Positions 21,490 through 29,973 of a stretch of 64,000 nucleotides of DNA are shown here, piece by piece (positions within the stretch are counted from its first letter, which is position 1; every line of letters starts with the position of its first letter). Below the pieces are notes generated by a model that was not told where the DNA came from, did no database searches, and saw only the letters and a program-made list of their open reading frames with translations. The position numbers and the translations under genes are program-made. The stretch comes from Torymus aiolomorphi (taxonomy: Eukaryota; Arthropoda; Insecta; Hymenoptera; Torymidae): the NCBI GenBank assembly GCA_036365515.1, contig CM070877.1, forward strand, positions 67,214,522-67,278,521. Reading direction: 5' to 3'.

Positions 21490-21693
21490 TTATCTGTGAT
21501 CATTTGTTTCTAGCGAATAATTCTTTAAACTTATCGATCTGTTTTCCGTCTCGGTATTTTGATGGAAATCGATTACTTTGGGCCATTTAGAGTGTGCATC
21601 GATTATTACTACGAACGTAATAATAAAAGTATCTTCGTCGAATAAGGTCAACATTGTTGCTGCTTTTTTGTCATCTGGAGTACCCTTTGGCAC
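21490..21693 (-). pseudogene. Gypsy B integrase first half
   Basis: The minus strand reads FVVIIDAHSKWPKVIDFHQN, the D-containing first catalytic segment of gypsy integrases, followed by a decayed stretch up to the MITE. Upstream on the minus strand it joins gag-like sequence without protease or RT, marking an internal deletion near 21690-21700. Confidence 0.65.
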
Positions 21694-21813
21694 AAAATAT
21701 ATCTATAATCGGTGAAAACTTCCCAGTCATTTCTATCTAAACAGGATTCTAATTTCGGTGTGCGAAAGCCCGTACTCATATCTAATTCCGATTCGCTGCT
21801 ATTTTCCGTACTA

Positions 21814-22053
21814 TTACTTTTCGGCTCCACTGTCTTCTTGGTAATCTGCTTTATTTTTTATTGCGTCTACTACTCTTTCTTTTTGCTTTGTTTCTGCTAA
21901 ATTACTCGCTTTAATATGTTTTTTCAGTAATATCCGAAGTTTGTTTAAATTGCTTTCCACTTGGTACTCAACACCTCTGTTGTTTAATTCTGTGATAGTT
22001 TCTTCTCTGCGTAAATCATAACCCCAGACTACTTTGACTGTTTCCTTTTCCAT
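21814..22053 (-). pseudogene. Gypsy B gag N-terminus with SAP-like motif
   Basis: Starts at the ATG complementary to 22051-22053 and runs about 80 residues. It contains LNNRGVEYQVESNLNKLRIL, which resembles the SAP-type or leucine-rich N-terminus seen in gag of several insect gypsy families. A lysine-rich stretch follows. The continuation at 21648-21830 is acidic and serine-rich and shifts frame. Confidence 0.45.
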
Positions 22054-22196
22054 TAAAACGTGACCACAATTTATTTAGAACTACAGCGTCTACTTGAAAA
22101 CTGTGTTTGACTGGCTTTCTAGCCTTATCGCATACACTCACAGTGTCGCTTACACCTTCATGACCGTTAATCCTTAATCCTTGTCGCCAATTATTA

Positions 22197-22380
22197 TGTA
22201 CTAGGGCTGAAGGTAATTATACAAATAAGTACTATATACATATTTAATGGTTATTTATTTCAACGTATGCCAGTAGTACAGGTGTTAATGGACTGGACGC
22301 TCGCGAGCTACTGACTCGTCTACTCTAGACAGTATCCGAGCACTCTTAAGTCAGTGTTCGGTCGCTCGTGTTTACATACA
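22197..22380 (-). repeat. Gypsy B right LTR and adjacent primer-binding site
   Basis: The LTR is about 184 bp, TGTACTAGGG to ACATACA as seen on the + strand. Immediately left, on the minus strand, lies TTGGCGACAAGGAT, a TGGCGAC-type primer-binding site as used by many insect gypsy elements. That orientation agrees with minus-strand gag at 22053. Confidence 0.6.
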
Positions 22381-22954
22381 TCACAATACGCATTTGATAC
22401 CTGTTGCCACGTTTGAGGTTGTATTGGTTATACCATCAAAGTTGCGAGTCAGCATTACCAAAGATTATCAATACTTAATTATCAAATCGTATTTATCCCT
22501 TTTTGTTTAATATTGTTTGGTAGTTATCTAATTTAAACCAGCGAACGCAAAGAAATCTGTAAGCATCATAAAGATAACTTCTCTATGATAAAAGATATCT
22601 TGATGGATTTCTGAATCACACCGAATAGTTATCTTGCAGATGTCTAAGTACATCCAAAAATTATCTCAGAGGTTACTTCCAAGATACCTCAAAGATTTAT
22701 TTACTTTATCCATTATTTCGGCATATTACAATTATATGTAATGAAAGATGTCTTTGAAGATGTCTAATAGTGAAGTTGAGACGGGGTAAATGTTGTCCCC
22801 AGTATGCTATATCCCGAAGCGGATTTGCCGATGAACGGCGCAGCAATAGTCAGGCGCGAGCGCGGGCTCGTGTCAACCCTCGGCAATTAGATACCCGTCA
22901 GCTCCGCGCTGTTGCTCGCCGTCGCACAGTGGCAAATCTGAGCCCAAAAACGAT
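22381..22954. other. Non-coding, no gene seen
   Basis: An AT-rich stretch with scattered AAAGATxxCTT-like motifs around 22560-22760 and a GC-richer patch at 22830-22940 that has an open arginine-rich frame (22770-22970) of unknown meaning. No domain recognised. Confidence 0.35.
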
Positions 22955-23446
22955 CAAAATTGATGTTTAAGAGAATTTTTGAGATAGAAAGTTTTTCTTT
23001 GCACGGTTCGATAGGGGTGGTCATTACCTACGATAATCCGTTTCCGTCGAAACGACATAAGTCTTTTTTCTCGCAGGTTTGAGGTCACCATGCGGTAGCT
23101 TTTCGTTTCTTTAAGTCTTTTTGTCTTTTGTCGATGATGTGCACTAATCTTCAAAAATTTTAAGAACTGCTATTTTGATAATTTCCAGCGCTGAAACTTT
23201 ACGTTAAAAAACCGGAAAAAATTTGGAGGGATAAAAAATATTGAGAAAAACATGCAAAACATTTTGAGCGAAAAAAATGTTTGATCTTGAATTTATCAAA
23301 GAATAACCATATATATGCACACACATACACTCATACACATACACTCACACGCACACATACACACACCCACAAACCCACACCCACATCTACACCCACACCC
23401 GCATATGTACGCACGCATGTACGCACGCACGCAGGTACACACACAC

Positions 23447-23523
<77 letters not shown>

Positions 23524-23735
23524 GTAACATTAGTGCACATCATCGATAAAAAGGAAAAAGGAGTTTACGAAACGAAAAACTGCCTCATAGTGACGACCAG
23601 CCAACGCGAAAAAGGACTTATGTCGTTTCAACGGAAAGGGATTATCGTAGGTAATGATCATTGAACCGCGCAAAGAAAAACTTTCTATCTCAAAAGTTCT
23701 CTTCAAACATGATTTTTATCACTTTTGGGTTTGGA
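22955..23735. mobile_element. Foldback element with about 190-bp arms and a CA/TA core
   Basis: The left arm (about 22955-23155) and right arm (about 23532-23735) are inverted copies. Examples are TTTGAGATAGAAAGTTTTTC with GAAAAACTTTCTATCTCAAA, and GATGATGTGCACTAAT with ATTAGTGCACATCATC. The centre holds CA-rich (23312-23450) and TA (23447-23521) microsatellites. Non-coding and MITE-like. Confidence 0.7.
23312..23521. repeat. (CA)n-like then (TA)n microsatellites
   Basis: Irregular CACA/CACG repeats are followed by about 37 TA dinucleotides. Open frames here code only THTHTH or IYIYIY and are not genes. Confidence 0.9.
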
Positions 23736-23739
23736 TTTT

Positions 23740-23847
23740 CCACTGTTACAACGCGCGGGTTCGTGGTCGCGCTCTATCTCGAGCGTGCTGTCCCAGCTGC
23801 TCTGCAATACACGAGTGCCACGCACTTGTGTCCACGGGGGCCGGCGG

Positions 23848-23849
<2 letters not shown>
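23740..23849 (-). repeat. Fragment related to the solo LTR at 41106-42482
   Basis: Contains GCGCTCTATCTCGAGCGTGC, GTCCCAGCTGCTC and GGCCGGCGGTATTCT. These match the reverse complement of about 42190-42310 (GCGCTCTCTCTCGAGCGTGC, GCCCCAGCTGCTC, GGCCGGCGGTATTCT). It ends exactly where the (TC)n tract begins. Confidence 0.65.

Positions 23850-23939
<90 letters not shown>
23850..23939. repeat. (TC)n microsatellite, 5' flank of LINE copy 1
   Basis: About 45 uninterrupted TC units, directly abutting the 5'-truncated LINE copy 1. Confidence 0.95.
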
Positions 23940-23942
<3 letters not shown>

Positions 23943-25645
23943 CAATATTCTTGACCCCTTCCAGACCCGTTATCGTTGTCACCACAGTACTCAGACTGCT
24001 TTAATTAAAATAACAGATGCCATATGTATGACCATAGACACAAGGAAAGTCACTCTGCTACTCTTGTTCGATTTCAGCAAAGCGTTTGACACCATATCAC
24101 CAACTAAACTGCTGAGCAAACTAAACTTATGTGGATTGTCATACTTAGAGGGTCGCACTCAGATTGTTATTTCCAAGAATAATGGAAACTCGGACTGGCT
24201 AGAAACAAATGTGGGTGTTCCGCAGGGCTCCGCCCTTGGCCCACTGCTCTTCAGCTTATACGTTAAGGATTTACAGGACATACTTAACCAACATACGGTG
24301 AAGCACATTTTCTACGCAGGCGATATTCAAATCTATACACACTCCACTATGGGCAAAATAAATGAAGGCATTGCTAGACTGTCTGAAATGACTGGTATCT
24401 GTCTGGGCGGAGCGCTCTGCACTGCGCTCAATACTGGTAAAACAAAGGCATATTTTTTGGATCGAAAAAGAAAGTTAATGACTTAGTAGCACTGAGTCTT
24501 CCAGGTGTTGAGATGCAGGGAGGTGAGCTCATCCCTTTCAGTGCTGAGGTTGTGAGTCTCGGTGTTACACTGGATAGTAAACTAACATGGAAACCGCATG
24601 TAAATCAAGTAATAAAAAAAGTCAACAAGGCCCTATACAGCCTGCGTCTTATTCGGGCATGTACCATCGAGACTCTCCGTCGAAGATTGGTCGAAACTCT
24701 AGACCAACCGCACCTGGACTACTGCTCCGTAGTGTGCCTAGACGCAACTGACGAACAACGTATCCGACTGCAATGACTGAGCAATTCATGTGTGCGATAT
24801 ATTTTTGGTGTTAGAAGGGACCAACATATAATCCCTTACAGGCAACGCTTGGGCTGGCTCCGCACAGACTCTCGCAGGCTTTACTTCGCTGCTATTTTAA
24901 TGTACAGAATTACCCGGATACGAGAGCCTGAATATCTAGCAGCATTTTTCACGAAGCGTAAACCCAGGCCTACCAGCAGTGGGTCGCCGCCAGAACTAAA
25001 GATTGCGCGTGTGTCCTCGGAAATCCGTTCCCGTGCATTTCAGATTAAATGTGGTCGATTTTGGAACTCCCTTCCCACCTCCCTGCGCCACTTACCATCT
25101 TTAGCCGCATCGAAGAGAACGATGCGAAAACATTTACTCGACCTTGATCCCTAGCTCTCTTTTGTAGAGGTAATGTGTCGCCAGCATGAACTTAGATATA
25201 GTGGAACCTACCAAGCTAATTTCTGTGATAAGTTAAACAAATTCTGTGATAACAAAAGTGACTTTTGTACTAATTTTAAGCAACTTTCTGATATTTTCTT
25301 GACGCTGTGATAATTATCACTTTTGTACTAACTTAATCAACTTTATGATATTTTATTAACTCTTCTAGTTTAGTTTAATTTTACACAAACTTCATTGTAG
25401 TTTTAATTTTTAATCTAAAGCTATTCTTTTTTTTATCTTATTTTACTGTTGCCATACGATTATCATTTCTTTTGGACTTTTAATATGTTTTATAATGATT
25501 GTTGATACGTTATATTTGATATGTTTCTATTCCGTTATTAATAGTATTATGATAATTCATATGATTTGTATACTGCACTCATAACTACTTTTGTATTCTT
25601 TTATATTTTATTTTTGCCAATTGGTCAATAAACTAATCTCTCTCT
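23940..25645 (+). mobile_element. CR1-group LINE copy 1, 5' truncated
   Basis: Begins inside the RT domain (the counterpart of LDPLQTGFRKHHSTQTA in copy 3) immediately after a TC tract. It ends ...TTGCCAATTGGTCAATAAAC just before a second TC tract (about 25646-25670). The coding part is at 23946-25154. The 3' UTR (25155-25645) is AT-rich with repeated CTGTGATAA motifs, as in the other copies. Confidence 0.82.
23946..25154 (+). pseudogene. LINE copy 1 reverse transcriptase and C-terminal region (broken)
   Basis: LLLLFDFSKAFDTISPTKLL and NVGVPQGSALGPLLFSLYV are clear. The catalytic box is FYAGDIQIY (codons about 24309-24335): the first aspartate of YADD has become glycine, so the enzyme would be dead even if translated. 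Frame changes near 24480, and a stop at 24774-24776 precedes the C-terminal part, which includes RLGWLRTDSRRLYFAAILM and SFQ-type tail sequences ending LDLDP. Confidence 0.8.
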
Positions 25646-26171
25646 CTCTTTCTCTCTTTCTCTCTCTTGCTCGAGCGCTGCCTGTCGGGTAAGTGACACA
25701 GTCCATTGTCTGCTCCCCATTATTTGAGCTTTTTTTAAGTGTTTTTCACTCCTCGGAGTGTTTTGCTGTTGGAAAAGTAGCTCCACCGGTTCTTAAGCTA
25801 TTCCGCCTAAGAACTCATGCTCGGCATGGTGTTCTATGAACCAGGTGCTACTTTTCCGTAGATACGACGGTCACTCTAACCTCGAAAGTCAACTTCGGAC
25901 ACCGGCGGGAGAAGTCAACGGGAGAGTGTTTCGTCTGCCGCAGTGCACCACCTGCACTCGCTACCAGCGTGCCGCTGCATCGCTCAGCTGCGCCAGCAAC
26001 CACCAGCACCATACTGCAACCATCTACCCCTTCATCAAAAATTTAACATCAGAGTGACTTCTTCAAATCAACGGTCGCAGTTCAAACTCGGTGTTTACAT
26101 CGATAGCCAAGAGAGAGCTGCTACTTGTTCAGCAGCAGAGGCGACCTTGGCGCCGTGTTTTCATTTGGAAC

Positions 26172-27952
26172 ATGCCCAACGACAGGTGCGCCGTGTGTGG
26201 GGAAGAATCCACACGCCCACTAGCACTGTGCCCAATATGCAAGCGGCCGTGCCACTCAAAGTGCTCTGGAAGACACAAAGGAGCGGCGTGCGACTTGTGT
26301 CGCAAAAATCCACCCACGCTACATAAGAAGCCGGCCGTCACCACCACCATCAGTAAGCAGCAGAAGACGCAAGCTATGAAGCTAAGCAGCACGCAGGTGA
26401 GCGCGTGTCTCTCTTCTATGCCGTTGCAGCGCCGTACGCCAGCTCCTTCACGTACGACGCCCCACCACCACGTATCTTTCCAGTCATCAACGCCGGCGGG
26501 CAAGCGCCCCCCGCAGAGCAATGACACCAGCGCGAGTATGTTTCTACTCGGAACTAGTACCGAGTCTGTCGGACGGGTATTCGGGGCGCAGGGGCTTAGC
26601 ACAGCCGAAAGCACGACGTCGAAGGTTGCCGGTGTGCAGGGGCGTGATCTGGCGCTGAATACCAGTGCTCAACCGGTTAACATAACACAGGCGCCACCTC
26701 CAGCACAACAACAGATGACATCAAATGAAGAGTGCTCAAGACAAGTTACACCAGCGTATCTTCTCCTGATGAGGGATGTCAATCTAGAGGGTGTTAATAA
26801 TATAATGATTCCGGTGAGCACACTGGATCTTCTCTTCCAGCGTTTTGATATGCTCGAGAAGCAGCTTGATGATCTGACGTCCCTTGGGAATCGGATCCTC
26901 GCGTCGCACAGCACAGTCACTGCATTTTCAGGAACAGAAAAAGTCAATAATAACAAGGAGCTGGCTACGCGGGTGTCCATTCTTGAGGGATTAATTAGCC
27001 ATCAAAATTTATTGTTAGGGAGTTTAAATGCGAAATGTGAGCTGCTTCTCGAGGAAAACGCAACCCTTAAGTTGAAGTGAGACAAAACCAATAGGATGCT
27101 AAGCAGAACCGAAGGACTCCAGTCTGCTCATCTGGATGGAAACAGGGACGTGGGTCTAGATATCCCGATTATTTGTAATGCTGGTGGCTCCACCTCTATC
27201 GTCAATAAACAATTATCATCTCCATCCTCTCACCCATGCGTCGGGGTTTCTGTCGGGGGATTCGGGGATCACAGTGCTGAGCCCAGCGAGATAATTCTTA
27301 ATGGAATATTTAAGAAAGATAATGATTTAACGGTAGAAATTAGAAATGAAATTGTCTTCGTGGTTCTCAGTACTGTCCTCCCGTCATTGACCAAGGAGAA
27401 TATTCTCGGAGTCCGTGATCTGCGGCCCCGACGCACGTTCGAGGAGGCTGAAGAGACGGGGAGAGCCTGGCTTCGCGCTCAGGTGCTCCGTGCTCTTGTG
27501 TAGTGAGCCTTGGAAGCGCGGACCTTGTCAGAGAGGTGATGAAATTGAAGCGTAAACTCTCCAACAGTTACCTAACATCGTCGGACATCAAGTCTGAGCT
27601 GCTTGGACCAGTTTCTGCCGCCTGCATGCCAAGTTCTAGGATATTTTTTAATGAAATGATGCCCCGAGAAAAACTTTTGTTTTTTAAGAATTTGAGGCCC
27701 ATTGTTCAGGGGCTGGGCTTCAAATACGTCTGGCATGCGGGTGGTAAGTTTCTGGTTCGACGCAGGATCGGAGAGCGTGCGCACGTATTCGCTTCAGCTG
27801 CCGACTTGCAAGCCATTCAAACGGCGTAGCAGTCTGCTCCCAAGCAACATCTGCCCAAAATTATTTCGCCAACTGATGTACTTATAAAGAGCAGCAATGC
27901 TGTGAAGAGGCAGGGGGCAGCACAGGTGGTCGAGTCGGCACCGACCTTGTGA
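26172..27952 (+). pseudogene. LINE copy 2 ORF1: PHD-like finger, coiled coil, baculovirus-FP-like domain
   Basis: The start at 26172 (MPNDRCAVCGEE) is chosen because the upstream in-frame codons have no ATG. Residues 5-45 form a PHD-like finger (CAVC, CPICKRPCHSKC, CDLCRK). A Ser/Thr/Pro-rich middle follows, then a coiled coil (LLFQRFDMLEKQLDDLTSLG, then VSILEGLI to LEENATLKLK). The C-terminal domain carries SSRIFFNEMMPREKLLFFKN, then GLGFKYVWHAGGKFLVRR, then HVFASAADLQAIQTA, the pattern of the baculovirus FP25-like domain found in insect LINE ORF1 proteins. Lesions are TGA at 27078-27080, a frameshift near 27490-27500 and TAG at 27827, where copy 3 has TGT. The frame then stays open to TGA at 27950-27952. 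It would bind element RNA. Confidence 0.72.
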
Positions 27953-28000
27953 CTGGGTCCGACTTCTATTGGTGGAGGAGGGGATGGGTGCGCGCTCAAG

Positions 28001-29291
28001 GCGGGGTTTTTAAACATTAATTCCATCAGGCCGCGACTAAGTAATCTTCGCATGTATCTGGCAGAGGATCCTTCCTATCACCTTTTTGGTATAGCGGAAT
28101 CGTGGCTGGGCCCAATTGTCATCGACAGCCTCATTCAGATAGAGGGCTACTCGGTAATTAGGCAGGATCGCAATATAAATGAAGGCCTTTGACACCATTT
28201 CACCGACAAAACTTCTGTGCAAACTCCGCAGGCTGGGATTCTCCAGGTCGGCTCTCCTGTGGATTAAAACATACTTACAAGGTCGTTCCCAGATGGTTAT
28301 TTCCAATAAAAGCGGAAATTCGGATTGGCTGGAAACTAATCTGGGAGTTCCGCAGGGTTCCGTCCTGGGTCCTCTGCTGTTTTCTCTCTACGTAAACGAC
28401 GTACGCGACAGATTCGACGGACATACTATCAAACATATATTTTACGCAGACGACCTACAAATTTATCTGCACACCACCAAGGACAAAATCTTGGAGGGTA
28501 TAGCTCAGCTATCTGATGCGGCACGAATGGTGGCTGAACGGGCTGAGAGCTCTGGATTACATCTCAATGCTGGCAAGACCAAAGCAATCCTATTTGGCTC
28601 GAGGACAGGTGTGAATTATGCAAACTCGTTGAGATTGCAGGGTATTGGTCTGCCTTCTGGGGCGCTTGTTCCATTCAGTAGCGAAGTCGTGAGTCTCGGT
28701 ATTACTCTTGATAGCAAATTAACAAGCAAACCGCACATTGAACAACTCGCAAAGAAAGTCAACAAAGCCCTATACAGTTTGCGGTTTACTAGGGCATGTA
28801 CCATCGAGACCCTCCGCAAAAGACTAGTTGAGTCATTAGTGCAACCTCACCTTGACTATTGTATGGTGGTATATATGGACGCATCCAAAGATCAATGTGA
28901 GAGGGTGCAACGATTAAGCAATGCATGTGTGAGGTATATCACTGAGACTAGGAAGGATGAGCACATAACCCCCGACAGGAAACGCCTGGGCTGGCTCCGT
29001 ACGGACTCACGCAGACTTTACTTCGCAGCACTACTAATGTGTAAAATACTACGACTGCGTGAGCCCAGTTATTTGGCTGCCTTGTTCACGGAGCACAAGC
29101 CTAGGCCTACCAGCAGTGGTGTGCAGCCAGAACTTAAAACCCCTGCCTTGAACTACAAAACGAGCGATAGGGCATTTCAAGTTCAAAGTGTAAAACTCTG
29201 GAATTCTCTCCCCCCCTCCCTACGCCACTTACCATCATTTTCGTCCTTCAAGAGGGCGGTGCGCCGGCATCTATTTGAGCTTGACACCTAG
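28001..29291 (+). pseudogene. LINE copy 2 ORF2: endonuclease start fused to reverse transcriptase
   Basis: The frame AGFLNINSIRPRLSNLRMYL, FGIAESWLG and RQDRNIN is the endonuclease N-terminus. At about 28175-28185 it joins the middle of RT motif A (AFDTISPTKLLCKL), so most of the endonuclease and RT motifs 0-1 are gone. From there the RT is intact: NLGVPQGSVLGPLLFSLYVN, FYADDLQIYLH, LHLNAGKTKAILFGS, GITLDSKL, and a conserved C-terminal tail ending HLFELDT before TAG at 29289-29291. The junction does not keep the same frame as the endonuclease start. Confidence 0.8.
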
Positions 29292-29680
29292 CCTCTCTAT
29301 GTGGGCTGGAAGCTGCCAGCACGGGGACCTTCTATTATTTAGATTTGCGCTTTTGACAAAGCGGAACTTAGATCTGCGAGTTTGACTAAGCAGCTGTATT
29401 ACTCTTACTGTGATATTATAAAACATGTTATTACTGTGATTTTTTTTCCTGTACCAGCTGTGATATTTCTTTATTTATTTGTAGTATTATTTCTCTAATT
29501 TGAATGTCTGCGTATTTATTACTATGTATTTTATTTACGTTATTACTATAGTGTTTTATTCACTTTTAAACATTGTATTTTTATATATTTTACTGTTTTA
29601 TTTTGTTATCTATCTTATTCGACTGTAAAATATGCACTGCATAAAATCTTGTATTAATTTTTTTGCCGCGAAGGCAAATA

Positions 29681-29683
<3 letters not shown>

Positions 29684-29749
<66 letters not shown>

Positions 29750-29774
29750 TCTCCCTCTCTCCCTCTCTCTCTCT
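29684..29774. repeat. (TC)n microsatellite between LINE copies 2 and 3
   Basis: TC repeats with a few CCC interruptions near the right end (29746-29765). The left edge abuts the AATAAAG end of copy 2 and the right edge abuts the 5'-truncated start of copy 3. Confidence 0.95.
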
Positions 29775-29973
29775 GGCCAGGCGGAGGGGTAAGGAGCGCG
29801 CGCATGTATTTGCATCGGCTGCCGATTTGCAAGCCATACAAACGGCGTGTCAGACCGCCAACGGAACTAAACGGCCAAATACAAACGGGTCAAATACTGA
29901 CAAGAACGAAGACGGTACACCACGTGACCGTACGGAGCCGGAACTGACAAGCAATTCGGTAGCGCCATCTTGA
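29775..29973 (+). pseudogene. LINE copy 3 ORF1 C-terminal fragment
   Basis: Reads RRRGKERAHVFASAADLQAI, then a Thr/Asn/Glu-rich tail ending VAPS before TGA (29971-29973). The following base is C. The same frame continues beyond the TGA into the endonuclease without any ATG. Open sequence further left is only the translated TC tract. Confidence 0.75.

Larger units (their letters stand above)
9270..22380 (-). mobile_element. Outer gypsy element B, minus strand, carrying nested insertions
   Basis: A minus-strand gypsy-type element whose outer ends share about 90 bp of LTR sequence (9270-9372 and 22268-22380). Its own remains are a gag N-terminus (21814-22053) and integrase pieces (21490-21693, 20720-20845, 9590-9771). 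These read in order on the minus strand once the insertions are removed. Most of gag, protease and reverse transcriptase are missing from the right-hand part, so an internal deletion preceded or followed the insertions. Gypsy A and a foldback MITE lie inside its integrase region. Confidence 0.7.
25671..29683 (+). mobile_element. CR1-group LINE copy 2, ORF1 present, ORF2 internally deleted
   Basis: Lies between TC tracts (about 25646-25670 and 29684-29774). It has a roughly 500-bp leader, ORF1 with a PHD-like finger and FP-like domain, and the start of the endonuclease. A jump of about 1.5 kb leads straight into the RT FDTISP motif. The RT and C-terminal region are complete, and the 3' UTR ends TTGCCGCGAAGGCAAATAAA. 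It is the only copy here with a full ORF1. Confidence 0.82.

Noticed and set aside
23447..23521. CRISPR or other spaced repeat array
   Set aside because: Repeats in the window are microsatellites or minisatellites without spacers.
23281..23664. Open frames rich in THTHTH and IYIYIY
   Set aside because: They come from the CA and TA repeats inside a foldback element.
23703..24004. Open frames encoding long LSLSLS or RERERE runs
   Set aside because: They are translations of the TC/GA microsatellite in both strands and have no coding character.
26129..26614. 161-codon minus-strand frame opposite LINE ORF1
   Set aside because: Shadow of the ORF1 coding strand.
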